In this document: piece after piece, positions 34,354 through 43,176 of the stretch
Numbering within the stretch: the first letter of the stretch is position 1
Layout of the letters: each line of letters opens with the position of its first letter
Source of the DNA: JAENVT01 sp963773085
Lineage (GTDB): Bacteria; Actinomycetota; Acidimicrobiia; Acidimicrobiales; Ilumatobacteraceae
NCBI GenBank assembly: GCA_963773085.1
Contig: CAVYZS010000011.1
Span: 457,465-521,464 of the forward strand
Direction of reading: 5' to 3'
DNA: 64,000 nucleotides
Notes under the pieces: generated by a model
The model's database searches: none
What the model was told of the DNA's origin: nothing
Seen by the model: the letters and a program-made list of their open reading frames with translations, nothing else
Program-made: the position numbers and the translations under genes

Positions 34354-34863
34354 CTAGGCGGCCTCCACGGGGGCGAAATCGTCGAACCACACGGCATCGG
34401 GGTCGCAGGCGATTGCCAGGCTCTGGACGCGCTCGTGGTCGACCATCAAGATGTCGAGCAACTGCAGTCCCTGCAGCATGTGAATGCGGCGGAGCTCGAA
34501 GTAGCCGATGCGGTCCTTCTCGTCGGGGTGTTGCCGTGGTACGCGTTGGGTGAGGCAGATCGTCATCGTCTGCGAGAACGGCACCTCCAGACCGGGCCCG
34601 TCGCACCAGCCGACGAACAGGCCTAGTTCGGTGGGTGGGTCGGCGAACATCGCCGTGACCTGGCGACGCTCGTCGAGCAGCACCAGCACCTCCTTGTCGA
34701 TCGGCATGTCGAGCACGGCGGAGGCCAGGTTGGCGGCGTCGGCGAACTCGGCGATCACGAGTGGCTCGTCAGGGTTGGGCAGCCACACGTAGCACGGCTG
34801 ATCGCCGAAGCGGATGTCGATGACGTGCCTGCGGCTGCGCAGGCGTGGGCGGCGAAACGACAT
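34354..34863 (-). CDS. Conserved hypothetical protein
   Basis: A 169-residue protein from ATG 34863, with a strong SD (GGGAGG, 6-7 nt). A basic start (MSFRRPRLRSRRHVIDIRFG) precedes an alpha/beta-looking domain with VLVLLDERRQVTAMFADPPTE and FSQTMTICLTQRVPRQHPDEKD, ending DPDAVWFDDFAPVEAA. I recognise no family. It lies between the SDR and the P-type ATPase on the same strand. Confidence 0.65.
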   Translation of the reverse strand: MSFRRPRLRSRRHVIDIRFGDQPCYVWLPNPDEPLVIAEFADAANLASAVLDMPIDKEVLVLLDERRQVTAMFADPPTELGLFVGWCDGPGLEVPFSQTMTICLTQRVPRQHPDEKDRIGYFELRRIHMLQGLQLLDILMVDHERVQSLAIACDPDAVWFDDFAPVEAA

Positions 34864-34922
34864 GGTTTCCTCCCGGGAGAACAATCGAGTTGTGGTTCGG
34901 GGGAAGCCGTCTCCGGCGGACC

Positions 34923-37281
34923 TTATCGGCGGTGCCAGCGCGTTGCGACCCGACTACCGAGTTCGAGCATCGGCCAGGCCGCGGCGATGAAGACAGCCGC
35001 CATGACGTATGCCCACGCTTCGGTCACGGGGAGTTCGAAGAGGTCCTGACTCCACGGCATGACGAACGACAGACAGGAACAGGCTGGTCATCGTCACCAC
35101 CAACGCCGTGCGCAACCGGTTCAACGGTCGGGCAACCCGGTACAGGTTCATCAGCGCCACGGAACCAGCCGCCAAGACGGCGACGGTGCGGGCGTGATCG
35201 GCGTCGATCGAGGAGTCGAGCTGGGCGATGGTGAAGACGCTCACGGTCACGAGTGCGATCACGACACCTGCCGGCACGGCCTGGCCGAGGACCCGTCGCA
35301 GGAAGCCCTCACTGACCCGACTGTCGTTGGGTTCGAGGGCGAGGACGAACGCCGGTAGCCCGATGGTGAACCAGCTCAGGATCGACAGGTGGATCGGTCG
35401 TAGCGGGTAGGCGAACGCGAAGACACCGGTGAGCACGGAGAGGATGACCGAGTAGGTGGTCTTGGCGAGGAACAAGCTGGCCACCCGCTCGATGTTGTTG
35501 ATCACCCGCCGGCCCTCACCGACCACCGCCGGCATCGCCGCGAAGTTCGAGTCCATCAGCACCAATTGGGCGACACCGCGGGTGGCTTCGCTGCCCGAGG
35601 CCATCGCCACGCCGCAGTCGGCGTCCTTCAACGCGAGCACGTCGTTCACGCCGTCTCCGGTCATCGCGACGGTGTGGCCCCGATGCTGCAGCGCTTGCAC
35701 CATCGCCCGCTTCTGGTGAGGAGTCACACGGCCGAACACCGTGCTGTGCTCGACGGCGTCGGCGAACGCTTCGGTCTCGTCGGGGGGCAACGTCGTGGCG
35801 TCGATGTTGTCTTGCCAACCGGCCAGCCCGGCGCGACGCGCCACCGCACCGACGGTGACGTTGTTGTCGCCGCTGATCACCTTCACCGTCACGCCCTGGT
35901 CGGCGAAGTACTGCAAGGTGGCAGGTGCGTCGGCGCGCACGACGTCCTCCAGCAGTACGAGCGCCACGGGAGTGACCGGCGGCAGAGTGGCGTCGGCCCC
36001 GTCGGTGAAAATGCCATCGGCGGTGGCCAGCACCAGCACCCGTTGACCGGACGACGCGTGCTCTTCCACTTGTGTCTGCAGCCCGCCGGCGTAGTCCGAT
36101 GTCAGCACGTTCTCCGGCGCACCGAGCACCCAGCTGCCACGCTCGCCGAAGCTCATGCCACTCCATTTGCGGGCCGACGAAAAGGGTACGCGGCCGGTCA
36201 CCGTCCAGTCGCTGGGCTCGCCGTATGCGTGCTGCAATGCGCGTGACGTGGCGTTCGGGTCGGGATCGAGCTGCGCCAGGGCGTTCAGCGCACCGTCGAC
36301 CGTTGCGCGGACGACGTCGTCGAGCGGCTGCACGTCGGCGAGGGCCATCGATCCCTCGGTGATGGTTCCGGTCTTGTCGACGCAGAGCACGTCGACGCGA
36401 GCCAGCACCTCGATCGCCGGCAGCTCCTGCACCAGGCATCGCTGTCGACCGAGGCGCACAACGCCCACGGCGAAGGCGACGCTGGTGAGCAGCACCAGGC
36501 CCTCCGGCACCATGCCGACGAGGCCGGCGACGGTGCTGATGATCGACTGCTGCCAGGTCTCGTCTCGGCGCAAGAACTGGCTGCTGGCCAGCAGCAGGCC
36601 GACCGGGATGATGAGATAGCCGACCCAGGTGACGATCTGGTTGACGTCGTTGCGCAGTGGTGAGTTGACCAGCGTGAAGCGTCGGGCCTCCTCGGCGAGC
36701 TTGACGGCGTAGTTCTCGGCGCCCACCTTGGTCACCACCATCCGACCGGTTCCCGCCACCACCGCGCTCCCGCTCAGCACGTCGTCGCCATCGGCCTTGA
36801 CCACCGGGTCGGCTTCGCCGGTGAGCAACGACTCGTCGATCTCCAGGTTGTCATGGGTCAGGACGAGGCCGTCCGCCACCACTTGCGCGCCGGCGCGCAA
36901 CTCGACGACGTCGTCGAGTACCAGTTCGTGAACCTGCAGTTCAGCCACGGTGCCGTCGCGGACGGCGTGCGCCCTCGGCGCGTTGACGACCCGGAGTTCG
37001 TCGAGCACCCGCTTGGCGCGCAACTCCTGCACGACACCGATCACGCTGTTGGCGATGATGACGCCGCCGAAGAGCGCATCCTTGGGTGAACCGGCCAGGA
37101 TCACGAGTGCAGCCAGGATGGCCACGATGAGGTTGATGGGCGAGAACACGTTGCTGCGCACGATCTGGCTGATCGTGCGCGTGGGCGCGCTGGGTACGGT
37201 GTTGGCCAGACCCCTCCCTACCCGGTCGGCAACCTCGGCTCTGCTCAAGCCGATGGCGGGATCGGGGTGGGGCTCGGGCAC
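34923..37281 (-). CDS. P-type cation ATPase, CtpE-like (one apparent frameshift near the 3' end)
   Basis: About 785 residues from GTG 37281. GLSRAEVADRVGRGLAN, SNVFSPINLIVAILAALVIL, ESLLTGEADP, MVPEGLVLLTSVAFAVGVV, the phosphorylation motif DKTGTITEG and the hinge TGDGVNDVLALKDADCGVAMASGS are all present. The pattern is very close to mycobacterial CtpE, a calcium-linked member of the family. The long frame runs off at ~35066 (CTGTCTGTCGTTCGTC); with one base removed it continues MPWSQDLFELPVTEAWAYVMAAVF to TAA 34925-34923, a normal last TM helix. The total length is 786 codons plus one base. Confidence 0.9.
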
Positions 37282-37834
37282 ACGGTGACGCTACCTGGAG
37301 CGCTCCCACGTGCGCCGCCTCAGCAAGTCAGTGGGGCTCGTTTCGTGTGTCGCCCGAAGAATTTGGTGCCTCCGAGAGTCCGGGACGGGTGAACTCTCGG
37401 AGACACCGCCACCACCAGATCCTGCTGCCGGGCCAGATGCAGATGGGTCAGCATCGACGGGCGCAAGTGGTGAAGGACGTTGCCCAGCCGCTGATGAGCA
37501 CGTGAAATCGCGTCACTGGTCGACGACAGGGTGCCTCCGGAGTATCGAGGTCGTCGCCAGCTGTGCATAACTCACCCGTGTTCATCAGTTGGTGAACCGC
37601 GGGGTCTGGGCGGCCCGGCCTTATCGGCTAGTCGGGATCTAGCGTACTCGCGTTCTCGTCGGGCGTCACGCAATTTCCCGCGTGTTCGACATCGGCATCG
37701 GTTCGACCGACCGGTAGGTCTTTTGACCTGTTTGCGTCGTCGATTGTTGATTGTTTCTCAAGTTCTCCGCGAGCAGTGCCGAATTTCTAACCCGATACGA
37801 CCCCACCGTGGGGTCTGAAAGAAGTTGGGAGATC
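37282..37834. other. Intergenic region, 553 bp, no convincing gene
   Basis: Between the divergent ATPase and collagen-like genes. Open frames on both strands (~82-86 codons) lack protein-like composition. The right third is AT-richer (TTTTGACCTGTTTGCG, then GATTGTTGATTGTTTC) and probably contains the promoter of the collagen-like gene. A perfect hairpin GACCCCA-CCG-TGGGGTC lies at 37799-37815, 20 nt before the start codon and just ahead of the SD. Confidence 0.6.
37799..37815 (+). promoter_or_regulatory. 7-bp perfect hairpin in the 5' leader of the collagen-like gene
   Basis: GACCCCA / TGGGGTC with a 3-nt loop, followed by CTGAAAGAAGTTGGGAG and ATG 37835. No U-run follows, so it is more likely an mRNA 5' structure than a terminator. 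Confidence 0.45.
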
Positions 37835-39042
37835 ATGAAGTTCGATGTCTGGCGTTCACGATGGGCAGCGGCTGGTGCTGCGCTCGCCATTACGTTCGGC
37901 GGCGGTGGCCTCTTCGCCGCCTCTGCCCTGGGCAACTCTGCCGATGCCTCCGCGCTCGTTCCCGTAGTGCCGGTTCGAGTGCTCGATACCCGCGAACCGG
38001 CGAGCCCGATCCACACGGTCGGTGCCGGCGGCACGATCACGGTCTCGCTCATCGACAGCGTGCCTGCCGAAGCGACCGCGGCCTCGATCAACCTCACTGT
38101 GGTGAACGGCACCATTGGCTCGTTCCTCACGCTCTACCCCACGGGGACGGCGAAGCCTCTGGCCAGCTCGATCAACTGGGCCGACGGTCTGGCGCATGCC
38201 AACTCGACCGTGGTGAAGCTCGGAACCGATAAGGGGTTCAACGTGTTCAACAACGCCGGCACGGTCGACGTCGTGATCGACCTCGTCGGTTACTACGTCC
38301 CATCGCCGATCGGCTTGGCAGGCCAGGGCCCACAGGGCGAGCCCGGGCCGCAGGGTGCCACAGGTGCCACAGGTGACACTGGTGCTGACGGTGCTGACGG
38401 TGCTGATGGTCGCTGCTGGTCCTGACGGTGCTACCGGTCCTGCTGGTCCTGACGGTGCTACCGGTCCTGCTGGTCCTGCTGGTCCTGCTGGTGCTACCGG
38501 TCCTGCTGGTCCTGCTGGTCCTGACGGTGCTACCGGTCCTGCTGGTCCTGCTGGTCCTGACGGTGCTGACCGGTCCTGCTGGTCCTGCCGGTCCTGACGG
38601 TGCTGCTGGTCCTGCTGGTCCTGACGGTGCTACCGGTCCTGCTGGTCCTGACGGTCCTGCCGGTCCTGCTGGTCCTGCTGGTCCTGCTGGTCCTGCCGGT
38701 GCCGATGGTGCCGATGGTGCCGATGGTGCCGATGGTGAGTGCGACGGTGTCGACGGAACCAACGGAACGGACGGCGTGAGCGGCTACGCGATCGTCCCGT
38801 CGGCGCCGGTCTCGACGACCAGCAACGCCATTGTGACGAACACCGCAACCTGCCCAGTCGGCAAGAAGGCCATCGGCGGCGGGTTCTCGGAGACTTCCGG
38901 CAACAGCATGCACGTGCACTCAGAAGGCCCGACAACCGTGAACCCTCTCAATACCAACGACAGCTGGAGGATTCGGGCGCAGAGGATCGGCAACAACAAT
39001 GCCACCTTCACGGTCACCGCGATCTGCGTCTCGGCGCTCTGA
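37835..39042 (+). CDS. Secreted collagen-like (Gly-X-Y) surface protein (two apparent frameshifts)
   Basis: Starts at ATG 37835 with a signal peptide (AAAGAALAITFGGGGLFAASALG). Residues ~45-155 are one copy of the repeat found three times in the subtilase (VRVLDTREP, INLTVVNG, DVVIDLVGYYVPS). A Gly-X-Y region of ~110 residues follows (GPQGEPGPQGATGATGD, then GPAGPAGPDGATG units), then a C-terminal domain with CPVGKKAIGGGF and TAICVSAL. Extra bases at ~38412 and ~38570 break the frame inside the Gly-X-Y part; removing both gives 402 codons exactly. Repeats could slip in vivo or in assembly. Probably an extracellular fibre. Confidence 0.85.
38335..38745 (+). repeat. Collagen-coding DNA repeats (9-bp GGTCCTGCT-type units)
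   Basis: Long array of imperfect 9-bp units encoding GPA, GPD and GAT/GAD triplets, changing at the 3' side to GGTGCCGAT (GAD). Units are nearly identical at the DNA level, unlike the rest of the gene, so slippage and mis-assembly are likely. Confidence 0.85.
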
Positions 39043-39079
39043 TCCACGACTGACAAACACGAGGGATCGCCACGGTCCA

Positions 39080-39120
39080 CCCTCCCGATTGCCGAGATGA
39101 CATCACGGCAATCGGGAGGG
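39080..39120 (+). terminator. 15-bp perfect hairpin after the collagen-like gene
   Basis: A perfect 15-bp stem (39080-39094 with 39106-39120; arm CCCTCCCGATTGCCG) and an 11-nt loop lie 37 bp after the stop. No U-run follows, as is common for actinobacterial terminators. Confidence 0.65.
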
Positions 39121-39147
39121 CACCGAGCGAACATCCTCTCCCCGAGA

Positions 39148-39218
39148 CGGTAACGAACCGATCTCGAACCCCCGAAGAGATGGTAGCCATCACGGCCGCC
39201 ATCTCTTCGCCGTTACCG
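39148..39218. other. Two-stem structured element
   Basis: An outer stem CGGTAACG/CGTTACCG (39148-39155, 39211-39218) encloses an 11-bp stem CGAAGAGATGG/CCATCTCTTCG (39173-39183, 39199-39209). It follows the terminator hairpin and precedes the cyclase remnant. Could be a second terminator or RNA structure; strand unknown. Confidence 0.4.
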
Positions 39219-39234
39219 GCGTGATAACTACGGC

Positions 39235-39714
39235 TTGCGAGCCGTCGTTCGTTCGGGGAGGCTGCGTCGCACGGAATCATCCGAGGAGATCCGTCGGGTC
39301 GGGCATCGCTGGCTCACCGCCGTAGCTGCTTGCGACGCGGACCCATCTCTCGAGCTGCTGTCGGAGCACCCGGGTGCCTTGACGATCGGCACTGATTTCC
39401 GAGGAGTGGTGGCACCGTACGGCATCAGTCGCGTCTTCGCCGACGCCTCGCCGCCGACCAGCGTCCGGATCGGCGTCCACACCGGCGACGTGTCCGGCGA
39501 GGCTGACGACTTCTTCGGCAATACCGTGAACTCTGCGGCACGTGACACCAGCCAAATGCTCGGCGGCGAGGCGCTGGTCTCCAGCCTCGTACGCGAACTG
39601 GTGGGCTGAGCCGGACTGGGCGTCACGTTCCTCGAGCTCGTGACGTGGAGTCGAAGGGCCTCGATGGCTCGCACCGAATCTACGCGGTGGACTTTTCCGA
39701 CGTAGCCCCTCGGT
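39235..39714 (+). pseudogene. Remnant of a SnoaL-like/class III cyclase protein
   Basis: The open frame 39235-39609 begins with a segment like SnoaL/ketosteroid-isomerase domains (RWLTAVAACDADPSLELLSEHP, ALTIGTDFRG) and jumps directly to the last part of a class III cyclase (SVRIGVHTGDVSGEADDFFGNTVNSAARD, EALVSS-VRELV). The catalytic Asp motifs of the cyclase are absent. After the stop, another frame continues the family ending, VESKGLDGSHRIYAVDFSD, to TGA 39714. An internal deletion plus a frameshift makes this a decayed copy, at the border of the tRNA island. Confidence 0.7.
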
Positions 39715-39794
39715 GACCCGCTCCGGGGTGCTGTCCCGGCCATGGCCCTCTTCGGTAGCCTCTTCGAAGCCGCATGCAGGTCTGATGCGGTTCG

Positions 39795-39867
39795 GCTCCC
39801 GTAGCTCAGGGGATAGAGCATCGGTTTCCTAAACCGTGTGTCGTAGGTTCGAATCCTACCGGGGGCG
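39795..39867 (+). tRNA. tRNA-Arg (anticodon CCU)
   Basis: A cloverleaf is readable: acceptor GCTCCCG / CGGGGGC, D arm GCTC-AGGGGATA-GAGC, anticodon loop TTCCTAA (CCU), and T arm GTAGG-TTCGAAT-CCTAC. CCA is not encoded. The acceptor contains one T-G wobble (third pair). Its 3' half is duplicated at 48951-48995, where an A restores a Watson-Crick pair, as expected if an island replaced the original 3' end. Confidence 0.95.
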
Positions 39868-39868
39868 C
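39824..39868 (+). other. attL: tRNA 3'-end core
   Basis: Left copy of the island repeat; starts at the anticodon arm (GTTTCCTAAACC) and includes the T arm and acceptor. It differs from attR only at 39864 (G, versus A at 48991). Confidence 0.88.
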
Positions 39869-39925
39869 TGAATAGATGCTGGTCAGAGACATTGAGCTGT
39901 TGATCGGTTACGATTGCTGAGCCTC

Positions 39926-39945
39926 GTGGTAACGCCGTGGTAACG
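39926..39945 (+). repeat. Left copy of GTGGTAACGCCGTGGTAACG (possible integrase arm site)
   Basis: An exact 20-bp match to 48814-48833, in the same orientation, each containing GTGGTAACG twice with 11-bp spacing. It lies between attL and the integrase start. Placement near both ends is what arm-type integrase sites would show after integration. Confidence 0.6.
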
Positions 39946-39952
39946 TCATTTC

Positions 39953-41121
39953 GTGGCAAGCGGCACGGTCTACCGCCGGGAGACGCCTTCCGGAGCGGCG
40001 TCGTGGGTCGCTCACGCCACCTGGCAGGAAGGCGGCAAGCGCCGCCAGACGAAGCGATCGTTCCGCACCAAGAAGGAGGCGCAGGCGGCGCTGACCGAGC
40101 TGCTCGCCGCGCATCAGGCGGGCACGTTCGTTGCGCCGAGCCGGATGCCGCTCGCGAGTTCGTCGAGCCATGGCTCGCCGGTCTCGAGAACCAGGGCCGC
40201 AAGCCGACGACGTTGCGCGGCTACCGCAGCGCGCTGGCGACTCGTACGTGCTGCCTCGCCTCGGCGACGTCGCGCTGCAGGAGCTGCGAGCGATCCGATC
40301 TCGACGCGATGTACCGACGCTACTGAGGACGGCAGACCGGAGGGGCAAGGGCCTGTCCCTGACGTCCGTCCACCACGTCCATGCGGCGATCAACAAGTTG
40401 CTCCACGATGCGGAGCGCAAGGGACTGGTCACGCGCAATGTTGCTCGTCTCGCAAATGCGCCGTCGCTCACCACCGCTCGGTCCAAGGGTCCGGAGATGC
40501 AGGTGTGGACTCCCGCCGAGCTGACGTGCTTTCTCCGTTCGATCGAGGGCAATCGCAACGAGGCGCTGTTCCGGTTGCTGGCGATGACCGGCATGCGCCG
40601 CAGCGAGGTCGTCGGTCTGCGCTGGTCCGACGTCGACGTCGCGATCTGGCTGCTCTGACGGTCGCACAGGCAGCAACGGTGGTCGACGGCGACGAGGTGG
40701 TCGATGTGCCGAAGACGCGCCGCAGCCGACGGGTGATCGATCTCGACCCGGAGACGGCGGCGGTGCTTGCAGCGCCATCAGCAGCGAGCAGCGCGAGTTG
40801 TTGCTCCGCCTGGGCGTGACTGCGACGGCGAGCGATCGGGTGTTCACGAACGAGATCGGCGATCCGATCCGTCCGGCCTCCATCGGGCAAGCATTCGGCC
40901 GCTTGATCGCGTCAGCCGGCGTCCCGAGGATCCGTCTTCACGATCTCCGTCACACCCACGCGTCACACTTGCTCATGGCCGGAGTCAACGTGAAGGTCGT
41001 CAGCGAGCGACTGGGACATGCATCGGTGAGCTTCACCCTCGACACCTACGGTCACGTCATGCCCGGCCAACAGGCTCAAGCAGCGGCTGCCGCCGCATCG
41101 TTGTTGACGGAGTCCAGATGA
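39953..41121 (+). CDS. Tyrosine recombinase (integrase), multiple apparent frameshifts
   Basis: Starts MASGTVYRRETPSGAASWVAHATW with the AP2-like arm-binding motif (RQTKRSFRTKKEAQAALTE). The core-binding part is EFVEPWLAGLENQGRKPTTLRGYRSAL, and the catalytic domain has Arg in GMRRSEVVGLRW, Lys in PKTRRSRRVIDL, HxxR in LHDLRHTHASHLL, GHASVSFT and Tyr in DTYGHV. These pieces lie in three frames; breaks are near 40142 and 40231 (GG where GGG is expected), ~40270-40340, ~40645 and ~40775. All catalytic residues remain, so it may be intact in the cell. Its stop overlaps the next gene as ATGA. Confidence 0.8.
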
Positions 41122-41547
41122 GCGACGATGGACGAGAGGAACTGCGAGCTCGGGTCCGCGTTGAGGAGCCTTCACCTGATGCGGCCGTGGTCATTCGCGG
41201 CGGTCCCGACACTCTTTCGTTGCTGCAGTCCCACGCACGCCGGCTGAATCGCCTCTACGTCCTCGACGGCGCGGACCGTGTTCGGCATCTCCGTCTTCGT
41301 TGCTCGCGATGAGATCGGTCCGTCGTCGGAGAGAAGCATCCTCTCGAGCAAGTTGCGCAACTACGCCACCGTGTATCGAACCAATGTCAGGACGCTGAAC
41401 GATGCCGGCTTCGAACTGCTGCCCACATTCATCGCGCCGCACTACACAGTGCTGATGTCGAGTCTCGAGGCCGCCGATGATCTGGCCGCCGCATTCGGCA
41501 ACCTGGTCGTCAACCCCTACGCTGAGGGTCGAGAGGAGGAGCGATGA
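41118..41547 (+). CDS. Island protein of unknown function (one apparent frameshift)
   Basis: About 142 residues. ATG 41118 overlaps the integrase stop (ATGA). The first frame reads MSDDGREELRARVRVEEPSP and LSLLQSHARRLNRLYVLDGA; an extra G near 41274 shifts to TVFGISVFVARDEIGPSSER, LRNYATVYRTNVRTLNDAGFELLPTF and APHYTVLMSSLEAADDLAAAFG. Total is 143 codons plus one base. The stop overlaps the next ATG (ATGA at 41544). No family is recognised. Position in an integrase-led overlapping chain suggests a role in island maintenance or a toxin-antitoxin-like pair with the next gene (inference). Confidence 0.65.
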
Positions 41548-41798
41548 CACGAGTGGACATCCCAGCTGATCTGAATAGCGAGGACGAGACTGGTTTCGTG
41601 TGGACGTTCCTCGATGAGGCGGCCGATCCGTCGATCATCCAACCGGGCGAGGTAGTGGTCGCTGGCTCTCCGTTGACACCAGCGGTGTGCGAGGTAGTCG
41701 ACCTCGTCGAGAAGCCGGTCGGAACCGTCGTGCACTTGCGGGTGTTGCCGGGAACGATCGATCAGTACCGCCGGTTGCTATCACGCGTCGGCGCCTGA
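41544..41798 (+). CDS. Small acidic island protein, unknown function
   Basis: An 84-residue protein overlapping the previous gene as ATGA. Composition is acidic: VDIPADLNSEDETGFVWTFLDEAADPS, then QPGEVVVAGSPLTPAVCEVVDLVEKP and VVHLRVLPGTIDQYRRLL. The tight overlap implies fixed stoichiometry with the 41118 product. It is the last gene of the chain; no motif is recognised. Confidence 0.65.
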   Translation: MTRVDIPADLNSEDETGFVWTFLDEAADPSIIQPGEVVVAGSPLTPAVCEVVDLVEKPVGTVVHLRVLPGTIDQYRRLLSRVGA

Positions 41799-41893
41799 GC
41801 ATTTCTGCCGTCACAACAAAGTCGACCCCGAGGCCCGCTTCGTTGCTGACGGCGTGAGATTCACGTTGCCCCTCGATTTATGTCTGCCAGAAT

Positions 41894-42145
41894 ATGATGG
41901 AGTGCGGGTTCATCGGAGACGACGACACGGTTCGAGCGCTGGAGGTCGGTGCCGTCGAGGTGTCGGAAGATCTGTTGCAGGTGATCTACGGGATGGATCT
42001 CCGAGAGAAGTTCAGAGGCTCGTATGAGAAGGCAAGTGAGAGGTGTGAGGGCAGTGGCACGCAAGGCACGAGAGGCACCAACACGGACTGGCTCGGGGAT
42101 GGTGCTCGACGACAAGAAGGTCGAAGAGCTTGTTCGCGAGATTGA
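41894..42145 (+). CDS. Small protein ahead of the RHH gene, unknown (end uncertain)
   Basis: An 83-residue frame from ATG 41894 (MMECGFIGDDDTVRALEVGAVEVSED, then LLQVIYGMDLREKFRGSYEKASE). The C-terminal part (GTQGTRGTNTDWLGDGARRQE) overlaps the start of the RHH gene in another frame and is not protein-like, so the real end may be earlier with an indel near 42010. A weak promoter (TTGCCC, then GAATAT) ends only a few nt before the ATG, suggesting a leaderless start. It could be a toxin partner of the RHH protein, but no toxin fold is recognised. Confidence 0.4.
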   Translation: MMECGFIGDDDTVRALEVGAVEVSEDLLQVIYGMDLREKFRGSYEKASERCEGSGTQGTRGTNTDWLGDGARRQEGRRACSRD

Positions 42146-42365
42146 GGACGACGCGACCGAGTGGAGTGAGCCCTTGCCCAAGTCGCAATGGCCCGTGCGT
42201 GGTCGCGGTCGCCCGTCGTTGACCGGTGAATCTCAGCACTCGCCGCGAGTCACGTTCCGGCTCGATCCCGATGTTCGCGAGAAGGTGGCCAAGCGAGCCG
42301 AGCACGAGGGCAAGACGGTTTCCGAGCTCGCACGCGAGGCGCTGGAGCAATACCTCGCGTCGTGA
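42054..42365 (+). CDS. Ribbon-helix-helix (CopG-like) antitoxin/regulator
   Basis: About 103 residues from GTG 42054; ATG 42024 and ATG 42099 are alternatives in the same frame. The N-terminal part is acidic (VLDDKKVEELVREIEDDATEW) and a linker has RGRGRPSL. The C-terminal ~45 residues form an RHH domain: SPRVTFRLDPDVREKVAKRAEHEGKTVSELAREALEQYL. C-terminal RHH with an acidic N-terminus is the layout of many type II antitoxins that bind the toxin with the N-terminus. It convergently abuts the excisionase-like gene. Confidence 0.75.
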   Translation: MARKAREAPTRTGSGMVLDDKKVEELVREIEDDATEWSEPLPKSQWPVRGRGRPSLTGESQHSPRVTFRLDPDVREKVAKRAEHEGKTVSELAREALEQYLAS

Positions 42366-42382
42366 CGAGGCACACGGTTCGG

Positions 42383-42607
42383 TTACGCGGCGCGTGTCTG
42401 CCGGCGCGTGAGCGACTCCACGTACTGCCTGATCTCGTACATCGAGAAACGAACGCACCCGCGAATGTGGACCGGTGTGAGGTCACCCGACTTCACGATC
42501 CCGTAGAGCGTCGTCCGGCCAATCGCCAGCACGCGTGCCGCATCAGTCGCTGACACGAGGAGAGGGCGGGCATCGTCGTCAGTGGATACCGGGTCTACCT
42601 CGTTCAT
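42383..42607 (-). CDS. Excisionase-like MerR-type helix-turn-helix protein
   Basis: A 74-residue protein from ATG 42607. LLVSATDAARVLAIGRTTLYGIVKSGDLTPVHIRGCVRFSMYEIRQYVESL is the standard excisionase/DNA-binding family HTH with a wing (xis or recombination directionality factor). In integrated islands this small protein directs excision or represses genes. It is read opposite to the integrase. A 19-bp element 58-76 nt upstream is shared with the next minus-strand gene. Confidence 0.85.
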   Translation of the reverse strand: MNEVDPVSTDDDARPLLVSATDAARVLAIGRTTLYGIVKSGDLTPVHIRGCVRFSMYEIRQYVESLTRRQTRAA

Positions 42608-42664
42608 GCGTCGGGGTCGAAGCACGCTGGTTCGGTTTGTCATCTCGCCGACGTTGAACCCGTG

Positions 42665-42683
42665 ACGTCACGGATGACTACCC
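42665..42683 (-). promoter_or_regulatory. Shared 19-bp element, copy 1 (upstream of the excisionase-like gene)
   Basis: Plus-strand ACGTCACGGATGACTACCC matches 43177-43195 at 18 of 19 positions, in the same orientation. The two copies lie 58-76 and 79-97 nt upstream of two minus-strand starts, and this one includes the palindrome TGACGTCA. Likely a common operator or promoter part. Confidence 0.5.
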
Positions 42684-42765
42684 GGATTGCTACCCGGGTC
42701 GGCGCCTTAGAGGGGACCGAACTGATCGACCGAGCTTCACGGTCGCGTGGCTATTCGAGGGTGCG

Positions 42766-43098
42766 TCATCGAGCCCGGCGGCGCTGCTGCTCGCGTTCCA
42801 GACGTCTGCGCTCGGCCCGTGACGGCCCGACATGCGCGGCTGGGCGGGAGTGGCCGGCGTTGGCTCCGGCGCGCGGCCGGCGAGGGCGTTCTCAAGTTGC
42901 CCGATGCGTTGTTGCAAGCGGACAACTTGTTGCCAGAGCCGATCACGCTCGGCCGTGAGGTCGACAACACGTTCCGCCATCTCGGCGACGTCGTGGTGCC
43001 CACGGAGTGCTTCGCGGCGCGCCCGCTCGACGGCACGATAGGCGCATCCGCTCGGCATTTGAAGTCCACTTGCGGTGCCGACCGGGACGGCCAGCCAT
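42766..43098 (-). CDS. Basic coiled-coil island protein (apparent frameshifts)
   Basis: About 110 residues pieced together from ATG 43098: MAGRPGRHRKWTSNAERMR, then after a missing base near 43040 AYRAVERARREALRG and AEMAERVVDLTAERDRLWQQVVRLQQRIGQLENALAG (coiled coil), and after another shift near 42830 SRAERRRLEREQQRRRAR to TGA 42768. The opening resembles small 'R-x-RKW-x-S-x-AERxRAYR' proteins common next to integrases in actinobacterial islands. Probably nucleic-acid-associated. Confidence is limited by the two breaks. Confidence 0.5.
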
Positions 43099-43176
43099 GC
43101 CGTCTCCGATTTTGCAAATGTCGTCCGGCATATACGCCCTCGTTCGGTTTGGGTTCGCCTCAACTGTCGACGCCGC

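Noticed and set aside
37310..37570. Overlapping frames of 82-86 codons on both strands between the ATPase and the collagen-like gene
   Set aside because: Neither shows protein-like composition or a start signal.
38335..38745. Dense short repeats that might suggest CRISPR
   Set aside because: No unique spacers; the units code for Gly-X-Y triplets.
41894..42145. BrnT-type toxin upstream of the RHH gene
   Set aside because: Position fits but the conserved BrnT sequence blocks are absent.
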